Positions 36,121 to 46,504 of a stretch of DNA of 64,000 bases are shown here, piece after piece; position 1 is the stretch's first letter; every line of letters begins with the position of its first letter. The notes beneath the pieces were generated by a model. That model had not been told where the DNA came from, made no database searches, and saw only the letters and a program-made list of their open reading frames with translations. The stretch is from Ceratotherium simum simum (taxonomy: Eukaryota > Chordata > Mammalia > Perissodactyla > Rhinocerotidae). The position numbers and the translations under genes are program-made. The stretch lies in the NCBI RefSeq assembly GCF_000283155.1, contig NW_004454177.1, positions 950,540-1,014,539 of the forward strand, read 5' to 3'.

Positions 36121-36535
36121 TTTCTGCCCAAGCTAGAAACCTCAGGTTCACGCTAGATACCCTTCCTCAACCCAGATGTAAGTCCTCTCAAACCTACTTA
36201 ACAAATTTCTTCAGTTGGTTCCTGCTTTTCTGTCCTCAGTACCATAATTCAGAAATCTGTCCATCTGGGCTCAGCTTAAATGTCACCATGTCAGTGAGCC
36301 GTCCCTGCCCACCCAACTTAGAGCAGCCCCAAAAGCCTTGGTTCACCACATCACCCTGTCTCATTTTCCTTATAGTACTTATTACTACTTGATGTTTTCT
36401 TATTTATTTATTATCCGTCTCCCCTCACTAGAAAAGAGAGACAATGGTTATCTTGTTCATAGCTGTACCCCTCAATGCCTGCAAAAGTAGCTAGCATGTA
36501 GTATGAGCTCAATAAATACTTGTTAAACGAGGCAA
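36121..36535 (+). repeat. LINE L2 3' end
   Basis: Shows 'agcttaaatgtcaccatgtc', 'tatttattatccgtctccc', 'ctagaaaagagagacaatgg' and the terminal 'gagctcaataaatacttgtt'. The MIR to its left (35905-36120) separates it from the L2 pieces further left. Confidence 0.85.
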
Positions 36536-36574
36536 TGAATGGGTAAACAATTGCCACAGTTTCCTTCCTTGTCT

Positions 36575-37400
36575 ATCTGCTTCCAGTGTTTGCCTCTTAA
36601 ATCCATCTCCCACACTAGGACCAAAGTGATTTTTCTCACAAGAATATCTGAGTGTGACCCGGCTACCCCCTTCCTCAAAATCCCTCACTCGTTTCCTATC
36701 GTCTATAAATAAGCCCACTCCTTATCATCACTGCAGGATGTAACATCATCAGGCACCTGCCTATCTGTCCAAAGATGATATCCAGCTACTCACTATCTAC
36801 CCCACTCCTGGGACATGATGCGGCAGTAATACTGAAATATTTGTAGTTCCTGAACATGCCTTGCTTTCTCATGCCTCCATGCTTATGTACATCTTGTTCC
36901 CTTGTCTGGAAATGCTGATGATGCGACAGACTCCTACGCATCCTGCAGCTCTCAGCTGAAGCACAACCCTCTCCATGGAGTCTTTCTGGATATCAACGCC
37001 CTTCTTCTCCCCCTTCCCCTGCCCTCACCCCAAGCAGAGTAGCTGTGTCACTCCCGGGCAAACGTCTTAATTCCACTGAGCCTCCGTTTCCTGAACTCTA
37101 ATATGAGATAATAATAGCATCTATTTGATAGGGTTGTTGAGAGGATTATATTAAAAAGTGTAGGCAAGGTTCATTGCACAGGGTTAGGCACATTAGTAAA
37201 CAAATTCCTAAGTTTCACTACTTTATAAAAAATTCCATACATCAATTATTACATTATATTATACTTGCTTACTTACAGGTATGTCTCACCATAAGACAAC
37301 AAGGCTGTTGAGGGGAAATACCAGGCCTTAATCTATTTATCCTTAGTGTCTATATCTGACATTTTGCAGGTGCTCAATATTCTACACATTCTTTGTCTCT
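36575..37400 (+). repeat. LINE L2 3' portion, interrupted by a MIR
   Basis: The left part (36575-37060) carries 'ggaccaaagtgatttttctc' and 'ccttcctcaaaatccctc'. The right part (37200-37400) carries the L2 3' end with 'tattatacttgcttacttac' and 'ttttgcaggtgctcaat'. A MIR-like segment sits between them. Confidence 0.65.
37065..37200 (+). repeat. SINE MIR fragment within L2
   Basis: Shows 'actgagcctccgtttcctga', 'gataataatagcatctattt', 'gatagggttgttgagagg', 'cacagggttaggcac'. Confidence 0.78.
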
Positions 37401-37474
37401 GCTTCTTTGAGGACAGAAGAGTATAGACCTGCTAAGAAACTGAGAGTAAAATCCCACCATAGCCAAAAGCATCC

Positions 37475-37955
37475 AAGTACTGGCAGTGACTACTTACTAA
37501 GCACTGACTAAGTTATCAGGCACTTTACACAAGTTATCTCCTTTACTCTTGTTTAAAAAAGACTTTTACAAATGAGGAAACTAAGGTTGAGTAAAGCTAA
37601 ATAAACTGCTTTGAAAAATGCACAGTTAGGGTCGGCCCCATGGCATAGCGGTTAAGGGCGCGCACGCTCTGCTGCTGGTGGCCCGGGTTCAGATCCCGGG
37701 CGTGCAGCGATGCACTGCTTATCAGGCCATGCTATGGCAGAGTCCCATATAAAGTGGAGGAAGATGGGCATAGATGTTAGCCCAGGGCCAGTCTTCCTCA
37801 GCAAAAAGAGGAGGATTGGCATGGATGTTAGCTCAGGGCTGATCTTCCTCACAGGAAAAAAAAAAAAAAAAAAGAAAGAAAATGCACAGTTAATAAGGAA
37901 GAAGGGAGCCAAAACCAAATCTGTCTGATGTTAAGGTTCTCGCTCTTTCCGATAC
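37475..37955 (-). repeat. SINE MIR (antisense), split by an ERE
   Basis: The left part shows 'cagtgactacttactaagca', 'caggcactttacacaagtta' and 'caaatgaggaaactaaggt'. The right part (37893-37955) continues 'ggagccaaaaccaaatctg' after the ERE insertion. Confidence 0.72.
37629..37878 (+). repeat. ERE SINE inside a MIR
   Basis: Exact 14-bp target duplication aaaatgcacagtta (37615-37628 and 37879-37892). A full body with both 'gatgttagc' modules and a long A-rich tail follow. Confidence 0.95.
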
Positions 37956-37959
37956 TCCA

Positions 37960-38540
37960 CGGTGCCCAGCAGACAGTGAGCCTCTATTCTTCTTGCAGCC
38001 TGGACTCCAGCAGGCTCCCTCGTGTCTTGTAGACGCTTAATCAAGGTTTGTGGCACACACGCCTGCGTGCAGGAATGGACATGTGAATGTGTGCAGCCCT
38101 GCCTTGGCACTCAGTTACCCCAGCCCCGTCCAGGTCTCAATCTTCCTCCCACTAAAAGGCACCCTGGTCACCTGAGACCATGTTCTGTTGAAACTAACAC
38201 TGTGTACATAAAAGGTCCTTAGTAAAACAACTCCCTTTTCTACAGTCCTGGCTTTGTTTGAAAGTTCCTGACATTGGGTGAATGTACTAAATAAAGGTGT
38301 GGTGACTTGAGAAACCCTCAAAATTGGTCTAGTTTGGGCTGAACCTGGGAATTAGTGTTTTTTACATGTATCTTTGGCTTTACCTGGAAGCAGGTAAATG
38401 GATTAATGACCCATATTCCATTATACACACCCACATACACACTTTGAGGAAGTTAGATCTATTTTGTTTTCTACTGGAAACCTGGGGAGATTATTCCTAT
38501 CTCTGAGACAATCCCCATTTCCCAATAAACTGATTCTTTT
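37960..38540. other. Unique non-coding stretch
   Basis: No gene or clear repeat recognised. Confidence 0.4.
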
Positions 38541-38751
38541 TTTTTTTTAAATAATTTTATTTATTTATTTTTTTCCCCCAAAGCCCCAGTAGATAGTTGT
38601 ATGTCATGTTGCACATCCTTCTAGTTGCTGTATGTGGGACTCAGCCTCAGCATGGCCGGAGAAGCAGTGCGTCGGTGCGCGCCCGGGATCCGAACCAGGG
38701 CCGCCAGCAGCAGAGCACGCGCACTTAACCACTAAGCCACAGGGCCAGCCC
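38541..38751 (-). repeat. ERE SINE, short-body type (antisense)
   Basis: Exact 18-bp target duplication caataaactgattctttt (38523-38540 and 38752-38769). The body is the reverse of 'actggggctttgggg...acatacagcaactagaagg' and lacks the 'gatgttagc' modules. The tRNA-like head sits at its right end. Confidence 0.95.
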
Positions 38752-39131
38752 CAATAAACTGATTCTTTTCCTAAAATCAACCCTTTTCCCTGATGCACAT
38801 CTGCCCAGGAAACGACTGTCTCCCTGCACGCACCTTCCCTCTGCCTCCATCATGCTTCCAAAGGCTTTTTCTCTTCAGGACAGAACATTGATGTGAATGA
38901 GGAAAAAAATTCTCAGAAGCTCTAAAGTTCGGATACCATGTTGAGGCATTTCCTCCTTTGCTGTAATGTGGACATTTTCTAGACTACAGTAAGGAAGCTA
39001 TTTTGTCTCTAAATATTATATCTATTCTGAACCTTGTACAAGAAAAAGAAAAATCAACATTTTATTTAACCAGTTGAAAGTACACCTCATACTGAAGGAT
39101 TATAATTTTGATCTTTAAAACAGAAAAAATT

Positions 39132-39441
39132 GGGGCCGGCCCCGTGGCTTAGCAGTTAAGTGCGCACGTTCGGCTACTGGCGGCCCAGGTTTGGATCCCG
39201 GGAGCGCACCGACGCACCGCTTGTCGGGCCATGCTGAGGTGGCATCCACATAACAGCAACTAACAGGTTGGGCAACTATGACATACAACTATCTACTGGG
39301 GCTTTGAGGAGAAAAAGGGAAAAAAAAAAGGAGGATTGGCAATAGATGTTAGATCAGGGCCAGTCTTCCTCAGCAGAAAGAGGAGGATTGGCATGGATGT
39401 TAGCTCAGGGCTGATCTTCCTCACACACACACACACACACA
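39132..39441 (+). repeat. ERE SINE, composite body with CA-rich end
   Basis: The head and 'actatctactggggctttg' body of the short type are followed by the 'gatgttag' modules of the long type. The 3' end runs 'gatcttcctca' into a CA repeat (39422-39440). The target duplication is about aaaacagaaaaaa. Confidence 0.92.
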
Positions 39442-39445
39442 AAAA

Positions 39446-40920
39446 AAAACAGAAAAAAAAATCAATGTTAATTCTTTTTTTTTTTTTTTTTTTTGCCTGT
39501 TCTATGAATCCTATAATTGACCACATGGTTTGGAGAATTAGGAGCAGCCACAGAAAAGGGTCCATGTCACCCACCTCATATTTGACCATTTTCAATCCAT
39601 GATAATAATATCTGCTCTACCTGCCTCCCAGGGGAGTGACAGAGTAAATGAGATGATTACACCAATGCCTTGCCAGTGCAGGAAATACCGCCATAACCAG
39701 CAGGGTGCGCTGTCCAGCAAATGGGGCCCAGAGCAAGGAGCCTGAGCCAGATCCCCACCACTGCTGAAAATCTCCCCAGGGTCCAGATCGCATACTTGCC
39801 CCAGGCTAGGATGTCACAGACCAACAACCTAAACGCCCCAGAGAGTCTCTTAATTGGGTGGAAACATATTAGAGGGAGGATTAGGTGCAGGGTGTAGGGG
39901 TTTGTTCTGAGCTGAGGCTGGGTGATTAATTAGCACTCTGGGGACTTGTTCTCTCCAAGAGAACCCACTGGCTGAGAAGGGAAAAAAGACTTCATTCAGG
40001 AAGGCCATAATGAACATATTCCAGTCCTGAGTTTCCGAGGGGAGGGGTCCACAGGGACCGTAACGGGAAGCATACTTCTGATCACATCCCTCTCTGTTTC
40101 CCACACTGCCCAAGGTGAGCTGATGCAAAACTATACCCACTGTCCACCATGAAGAGTTTAGGGGGCTGTCAGTGGCCCAGGGATGGGAAGAAAGGACTAC
40201 GGAAGACATCTAGAGGAGTTTTCTGGGCAGAGGCTTAGATGGGAGACCCTTGGTAACATTTCATTTGGTTGGGGGAGAGGGAAGAGAAGGAGCTAGAATA
40301 TAATTTATATCAACATACAATTCCAAATAGTGAACAAAAGACAAGGCTCTCTCTAGTCAGCAAGCAGTCACGTCCTAGAGTAAGAGATGAGTTGCCTTGG
40401 GAAGAACGTATTAGAGTTTGCATAATTCAGCACTTCTTCAACTCTCCCGCGAATGCCCAGGCGGCGCAGACAAAATAAAGGGGGTTGAGGAGTTGCCGAT
40501 CATAGAGCTGACAGATCAGGAACAACAGAAGACGGCAAGATCAGAAATGGACACTACACTTGTGGAGATGCGGAGTGAACAGCACAGAGAAAGGAGCTGT
40601 GCTAGCGGAACTCTATGGTCCCTTCTGATTTTGAAAGTACGGCTGTTGAAATCTAGACAGCATTGAAAAGAGAGCGTAGGCCACTCTGGAGACTGAAGGA
40701 ACTGACATCAGATCATAACTTATTAAGCATCTTGACAAGAACAATTAGTCTTTGCCCCTTGGAGGCCCCATCCCTCCGTATACGCTCTAAACTGATGAGC
40801 TGAACTGTTAATTTTGGTTAATCTGGAGCACAAAACTGAAAACTAGGGCAGAACTCACAAAACTATAATCTAAAGAGATACAGATTACAGAGGTCCCACC
40901 CTCTTGCCCAGGATACAGTC
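39446..40920. other. Unique non-coding stretch
   Basis: A T-run of about 21 bases lies at about 39474-39494. No gene is recognised. It contains a one-mismatch CTCF-like site. Confidence 0.4.
39697..39711 (+). promoter_or_regulatory. CTCF-like motif, one mismatch
   Basis: CCAGCAGGGTGCGCT matches the 15-bp core CCASYAGRKGGCRSY at all positions but one (T for G at position 10). Occupancy cannot be judged from sequence. Confidence 0.25.
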
Positions 40921-40924
40921 GTTT

Positions 40925-41470
40925 TTATGACACACCATCAAGCTTTTACTTGAACACTTCTGTGAAGGGGACAGCTCGTTACTTGCAAGGCCTATTCCAT
41001 TGTAGTGGCTTGAATCATGGAAAAGTTCCTCCTTATCCTGAGCTGAAATCCTTCTCGCTGTAATTTCTGCCCCTCTGGTTCTATTTCTTAGGCTTTCAGA
41101 TACAGAGTGCTGTTATAGTCACCCGAAACCTTCTCTTTTCCAAGCTAAATAAACCCCTTTCCTTCAATCGATCCTTAGAATGATAAGTTATCATCCTGAT
41201 CCTTCTTTTCTGGACTCTAATTGATCAACATCCATTTCCAAAGAACTGGACATAATACACCAGATATGGTCAAACTAGTACAGACTAAAGCGAGACCTGT
41301 TGTTTTTTTTTCCTTTTTAATCCATGCTCCACACTACCATTAATAAATTCAGACTTTCAAAGATCATTTGGTACTTGTGTCACATTATTGGTTCATATTT
41401 GGCTGGCAAATTAAACCCCCAAGTTCTTTTTCACATGAAATCTTGTCAAATTAGGCTCCTTGTGGTAATC
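40925..41470 (-). repeat. LINE L3/CR1 3' portion (antisense)
   Basis: The plus strand reads as the reverse of an L3/CR1 3' region: 'tttccaagctaaataaaccc', 'ccttcttttctggactcta', 'acaccagatatggtcaaact', 'aacccccaagttctttttca'. It is old but long. Confidence 0.78.
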
Positions 41471-41553
41471 TTACACTTAAGAAACTATTCTAATTTATAT
41501 ATATATAATATAAATATATAATAGCACATTTCCTTTTTAAAAAAAATCTACTT

Positions 41554-41798
41554 GGGGCCGGCCCTGTGGCTTAGCGGTTAAGTGCATGAGCTCCGCTATT
41601 GGCGGCCCTGGTTTGGATCCCGGGCGCGCACCAACGCACCGCTTCTCCGGCCACGCTCAGCCCGTGTCCCACATACAGCAACTAGAAGGATGTGCAACTA
41701 TGACATACAACTATCTACTGGGGCTTTAGGGAGAAAAAAAAAAAGGAGGAGGACTGGCAATAGATGTTAGTTCAGAGCCAGTCTTCCTCACAAAAAAA
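41554..41798 (+). repeat. ERE SINE, composite body
   Basis: Target duplication aaaaaaaatctacttg on both sides. The 'acatacagcaactagaagg' and 'ctactggggctttag' body is followed by one 'gatgttag' module and an A-tail. Confidence 0.94.
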
Positions 41799-41814
41799 AA
41801 AAAAAATCTACTTG

Positions 41815-42540
41815 TTGCTTCCACCCATTGTTCTATTTGAAATTATGCTAAATCTTGATTCTATCATCCTCGGTGCTCTCTCTCAGCTGAGTGTCTGCCA
41901 TAAGTTTTATAAATGAGATAAAAGTACCTTTTTCTTCTTCATCCAGACCCCTCTCTGTCTACCATTCATAGGCGCCACATGAAGCCGATGCTGGCTGGTC
42001 CTCATATACTGTTTAACTAGTCATACCTCAAAGCCTCCAACGAGCTTGTAGGAGCCTCCTTATTCTCCCCGCACCCTGTACATCCAACCTCATTCTCATT
42101 AACCTCTGACACCTACAATGCACTCCAATCCTGGTGTTCTGTTGCCATCTGATGCCACACATGCCATCCTGGGCCATGCAGCTTTCTTCAGACACAAGAT
42201 ACCCTTTCTCCTCCCCATCCACACTGTAGCCAACATTTAAGGAGTGCCTCAAGTCCAAAGTCCACTCTGCTGTCCTCCCAACATACTTGGTTTTCCACAT
42301 ATTGACTTCTCCCCTGCTGAACACCAAAAGCCTTTAGCATCAGCCTCTTCGTGCTGCTCCCTCTCATTTCTTGGGTGAACATCCTCTTTCTAACCAGTCT
42401 TTGAGCACAGAGGTCTGGCAGTCTCCCACTACTCTTCAGTTTCCCACAGTTCTCACTCATGGTAGAAGCACAATCTTACTCACACATTTCACCCCATCCC
42501 CTATAATCTTTGCTTCCACGGTCTCTCTCCTCATTTGATC
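41815..42540. other. Unique stretch, possible intron flanking a candidate exon
   Basis: No repeat is recognised. Two minus-strand frames of 90-99 codons overlap at 42028-42460 but have no recognisable features. Confidence 0.4.
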
Positions 42541-42544
42541 TTAC

Positions 42545-42622
42545 CTTTCTTCCCGCGCCCGAGGACTCAGGAACCTGGTCGAATCATCGTCGTGGCTGCT
42601 CTGCTGGCTACTCTGCTGGCTG
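42545..42622 (-). CDS. Best candidate coding exon: Ser/Gln-rich segment, gene not recognised
   Basis: On the minus strand the acceptor TCCTGTGTCTTTCCTCAG is followed by 78 bp and a near-consensus donor, GAAAG|GTAAGA. Only one frame is open (one base completes the preceding codon, two are left for the next). It encodes about 25 residues: a short tandem (SQQS twice, from a duplicated 12-mer), then SHDDDST and a basic end reading SPRAREE. Low-complexity, acidic then basic sequence like this is typical of disordered, phosphorylated linkers. The CpG-rich codons (CAC GAC GAT, CGG GCG CGG) stand out from AT-rich flanks. The first three bases repeat CAG after CAG, giving a NAGNAG acceptor that could add or drop one residue. 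I cannot name the gene. Confidence 0.55.
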
Positions 42623-42644
42623 CTGAGGAAAGACACAGGATATG

Positions 42645-43360
42645 AACCGTTAACGTTCAGCTTCTTTCTCAACCCTGGGGGAGGTCATTTAGACTTCAGC
42701 TAGACAAAGAAACAGGGTTACAAAATTTTAAAGCTACAAGTTCCCCGTGTAAGTTTACACAGAGAGTGTACTGACAGACAGTAGATATGAATAGTGACAC
42801 AAATTTGGTGAAACCACCACCCATCACATCTGCGGAAGAAGAGGAAGACCCTGACCTATCACCTAGTTCTTCCCTCCTACATAATCTCAGTAACCCAACG
42901 CCTCCAGCATGCTCTGTACCTGGGCCTCTTAATCTCTGCAACAGGATACCAATTTCATTCTTCTTCAACCTCATGGGAGACTCTCAAGGAGCTAGTGCAG
43001 ACTTGGGTGGTGGGGCAAGAAGGAAGAGGTGTGGAGGGAGGGGAGAATTCCAGAGGGAGAAAGACTTGATGAGGTCAGGGGTCACCTGGCCTGCTTCCCT
43101 GGCTCCCGGGAAAGCTAAGGAGGGTGAGGAAGAAAAGAAGGATTAGAGGGTAGAGACCCTCCACTCCTTAAAGCCCTGTAGGCAAAATGATTATAGAGCT
43201 TCAGTTCACAATTGACATTACAGTTATATGGAATTCAACTGTCTTTCATCTTACTTCAGAGAAAGAAAAGCTGTTCAGATACCTCATGACACTAACTGAA
43301 CAAACAGCTGATGAACAAATAATTTTTATTAATTGCTAACTATTAACTATTCCAGGCATC
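42645..43360. other. Unique stretch
   Basis: No repeat is recognised. At 43086-43114 a very good minus-strand acceptor (CCTCACCCTCCTTAG) and a weak donor (CCAG|GTGACC) bracket 29 bp. See the findings. Confidence 0.4.
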
Positions 43361-43364
43361 TAGT

Positions 43365-43734
43365 CAGGAGTCGGCAAACCACACCCCCAGACCAAATCTG
43401 GAGTCGCCTGATGTTCTACAGCCCCATGAGCTAAGAATGGTGGTTGCTTTTTCAAACAGTTGGGGAAAAATTTTTTTTAAAAGAGTAATATTTCATGGCA
43501 CATGAAAATTATGTGAAATTCAAACTTCAGTTTGAATTTCAGAAATAAAGTTTTACTGGAACACAGCAACACCCATTCGTTTACCTGCCACTATCTATGG
43601 CTGCTTCTTTGCTATCATGGCAGAGCTGAGTAGCTAAGGCAGAACTGAATATGTTGAGTAATGGGACCTTTAGACCCACAAAGCCTAAAATATTTACTAT
43701 CTGGTCCCTTATAGAAAAAGTTAGCAAACCCCTG
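43365..43734. repeat. Non-autonomous hAT-like DNA transposon, both ends present
   Basis: Imperfect terminal inverted repeats, CAGGAGTCGGCAAAC on the left and GTTAGCAAACCCCTG on the right. Inside are 'agttttactggaacacagc' and 'aaaatatttactatctggtc', diagnostic words of an abundant mammalian element. An A/T-rich central part is included. Orientation was not determined. Confidence 0.8.
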
Positions 43735-44395
43735 CTTTGCACAGATTCTATTAATAATAAATTCCTATTACCATAAACGTCACTATAACCTAGGCTCCAG
43801 TATAACCAAAATTGTTTCCTTGTTCTGGTGGATTGTCCACCACAATAAAACACATTGATCTCTATAGAGTATATTCCTCAGACTAGATCCCCAGTAGACT
43901 AAACTCCAAACAATCTTGTAGGGTAAGTGCTTGCTCCAGTGCCTGCTCACTCTCAACCAAAGAAGTGCATGATTTTTTGTGGTCACAGTTATGACCATGT
44001 TCTTAAGTCCTGTTCTTTGAGCAAGAAGAAAATGAACTTAGAACCTATTTATATCAGATTTGCAAACTCACACACACACCAGAAACCAGAACAGCACCAT
44101 ACAGAAAGCCTGAGGTGTTTGGTAGAACTAAGTGTATATACAATCCGTTTCTCTTTCATTTACTCTACACAAAGTGCTTTTTGCTGCTTGTTCACTGTGG
44201 AGCGGCTACTCATCATGTCCCCTTTGCCAGGTCTCATAGATTTGCTCATTAAAAACTCCTTATAACAAAATTGTACTATCCTGTTGTTGACCCATGGGAT
44301 TTCGTACAGTGGGACTGACCTGTTACACGCATCAACTACCCACTTCTATATAACCTGGGATATGTGTTATACTACATAACATCGGCAACCCACAG
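43735..44395. other. Stretch without recognised gene or repeat
   Basis: Could include more LTR or other old repeat sequence next to the LTR that follows; nothing is diagnostic. Confidence 0.35.
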
Positions 44396-44399
44396 ATGA

Positions 44400-45318
44400 T
44401 TATGATTGGATTCAGGGCAGGCTGCCCCAAGATGTGCCACTCTGGTATGCAGATCATTTCAAGCTGAAGACAAAGGCTCAGAAGACTCTGAAAGAAACTT
44501 TGACCACCACCCCCCCCCACTGCCTAAAAGGATTTAAGATAGAAGGCCTGTCCCCAGGAGGGGCCATCACCATAGATAACTCTGCGTATGGACAGACTGG
44601 GAGGGTCCTTGGTAAACCCATTCTTATCAAAGTTCTGTTTACCAAACATTTATATTTGTAAGGGAAATTTCCATTTTTAAAGGTATCTCCAGGGCCAGCC
44701 CAGAGGCGAAGCGGTTAAGTGCGCAAGCTCTGCTTCCCGCGGCCCGGGGTTCGCAGGTTCCGATCCAGGGCGCGCACTGATGCAAGCCATGCTGTGGCGG
44801 TGTCCCATATAAAGTAGAGGAAGATGGGCACAGATGTTAGCCCAGGACCAAACTTCCTCGGCAAAAAGAGGAGATTGGCACTGGATGTTAGCTCAGGGTT
44901 GATCTTCCTCACAAAAAAAAAAAAAAAAAAAAAAGAAAGAAATAAAGGTATCTCCTTCTCTGCACCAGGAAGAAGGGGGGATGACCTCATCTCTAGAAAC
45001 TTATCAATGCAGAAGGGGAAGCCTTAAATCTGCATAATAATCTTACTCTTGTTTACTGTGCTTTTCTGGTAATCTCCCATAACTGACTCCCCCACCACCA
45101 ACATCCTCCTTTGTCTTTAGCTAAAGATAGTATTTAAGATGAGAACCTCCACCATTTTGTCGAGTTACCCACTTTCCCTGGGTCTCGCCCATGTATACAT
45201 GTTATTAAACTTTGTTTTATTTTCTCCTGCTAACCTGCCTTTTTAATTATTTGGCCAGCCATAAGAACCTTAAGGGAAAGAACGAGGGGCGGGGGGGAAT
45301 TCTCCCTCTTCCCCAACA
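44400..45318 (+). mobile_element. Solo LTR of an endogenous retrovirus (copy 1), split by an ERE
   Basis: The right half matches the LTRs at 46736-47397 and 49712-50213. It shows a TATA-like 'agtatttaagatgag' at about 45130, the polyadenylation signal ATTAAA near 45204, 'ttattttctcctgctaacc', 'atttggccagccataagaac' and the end CTTCCCCAACA. The far left differs from the other two copies and its start is uncertain. No gag, pol or env sequence adjoins it, so it looks like a solo LTR left by recombination. Confidence 0.8.
44691..44943 (+). repeat. ERE SINE inside an LTR
   Basis: Exact 12-bp target duplication aaaggtatctcc (44679-44690 and 44944-44955), so the insertion postdates the LTR. The head is GGGCCAGCCCAGAGGCGAAG (about 44692), and the mid-body is shortened after 'gcgcgcactgatgc'. 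Confidence 0.95.
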
Positions 45319-45319
45319 G

Positions 45320-45965
45320 TTTGAACTCCAATTCCAAAGCAAGCATGGCTCCAAAGGTGAGCATCAAGAGAGGAAACGAGTCTATACCACTAGCAGCACA
45401 CAAGAGGAGAAGTAGAAGAGAAGGGTGCCTGGAGTCCAGTGTTTTACAATATCTAACAGCCAGTAGGGCTCAACCAACCCAGATGACCACAATCACCATT
45501 ACAGCCTCTTCAAGGAAGACATCAAATTCAACTCCATTTAAGCCATGATGCGCTGGTTCTTCCCTCTCATGCTACCCTCCCTCTGGCGATCAAAACTTAA
45601 AGTTAAGCTAATAAAGGGGGTTCCCAGAACTAAATGAGGATACACCAGGGTTTCAGAAAAATAATTCTGAGTGGATATTAGCAAGACATCCCACTAGATG
45701 GCACTCTTGACTTCCAAACCAGAACCTCGAGGCCAACCCATCCAGGGCTTCCGGAACCAAAACTAGAACCAACCTTCTGGTACCCCCTTCTGGCCTTCCC
45801 ACTGCTTAGAAAACAGTTCAGAGGGTAGAAAGGAAAGCAACAATGGATCATCTTCAAACTGCTTATTGGTTCTAAATAATTAAGAAATACCAACCTGCGT
45901 GCATTCAATAAGCATCTGCATAATGCCCTCTATGTACACATAAGCCAACAAGAGGCAGTGCCAAG
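45320..45965. other. Unique stretch containing a CTCF-like site
   Basis: No gene or clear repeat recognised. Confidence 0.4.
45691..45705 (+). promoter_or_regulatory. CTCF core motif, full match
   Basis: CCACTAGATGGCACT matches all 15 positions of CCASYAGRKGGCRSY. It lies about 370 bp right of an LTR and outside the recognised repeats, so it is not obviously SINE-borne. Whether it is bound is unknown. Confidence 0.5.
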
Positions 45966-45969
45966 CCAA

Positions 45970-46200
45970 GAGTTAAGTCTAGACTCTGGAATATGCTCCC
46001 TGGGAATGAATCTAAGCTCCTCTACTTCCTAGTTATATGACCCTGAGCAAATTATTTAATGTCATTTTCCTTACCTATGAAATGTAGACAGTTAATGATA
46101 GTCTTATCTTGGAAAGCTGTTTCAAGGATTAAAGAATGATCATACATGAAGTATGGAGAACAGTGCCCTGCACATATTAACAACTGTATAAACGCTAGTA
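45970..46200 (+). repeat. SINE MIR
   Basis: Shows 'gtctagactctggaatatgc', 'gaccctgagcaaattattta', 'gtgccctgcacatattaac', 'gtataaacgctagtattatc'. Confidence 0.8.
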
Positions 46201-46204
46201 TTAT

Positions 46205-46395
46205 CACGTGTAAGGCATCGTTTTGTGGGTCATGGAAAATAAAGACATGAATCAGACAAGGATCCTGCTCTCAAGGTGTTTACAATCTGAAAAGTAAGAG
46301 TCAACATGAGTAACTACATTTAAAAGTAGAAAATGATAACTCTTTAAAGTAAATATTAAATGCTACAGAAACATAAAATAGAGAAAGACCACTTC
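46205..46395 (-). repeat. LINE L2 3' end fragment (antisense)
   Basis: Reverse L2 words: 'ggaaaataaagacatgaatc', 'cctgctctcaaggtgtttac', 'aatctgaaaagtaagag'. Confidence 0.6.
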
Positions 46396-46504
46396 CTTCT
46401 GGGGCCGGTCAAGAGAAGGCAGTCTCGATAACAAGGGTTTTTGTACTGACACTTGAAACTCGGATACATTTAGGACAAGCAGAACTGAGAAGAAAAGGCA
46501 TTCC

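Noticed and set aside
37652..37918. Small open frames in ERE copies (for example 37652-37918, 39293-39595, 44715-44990, 59050-59415)
   Set aside because: The same peptide words recur because the same SINE is repeated on both strands. They are not conserved host proteins.
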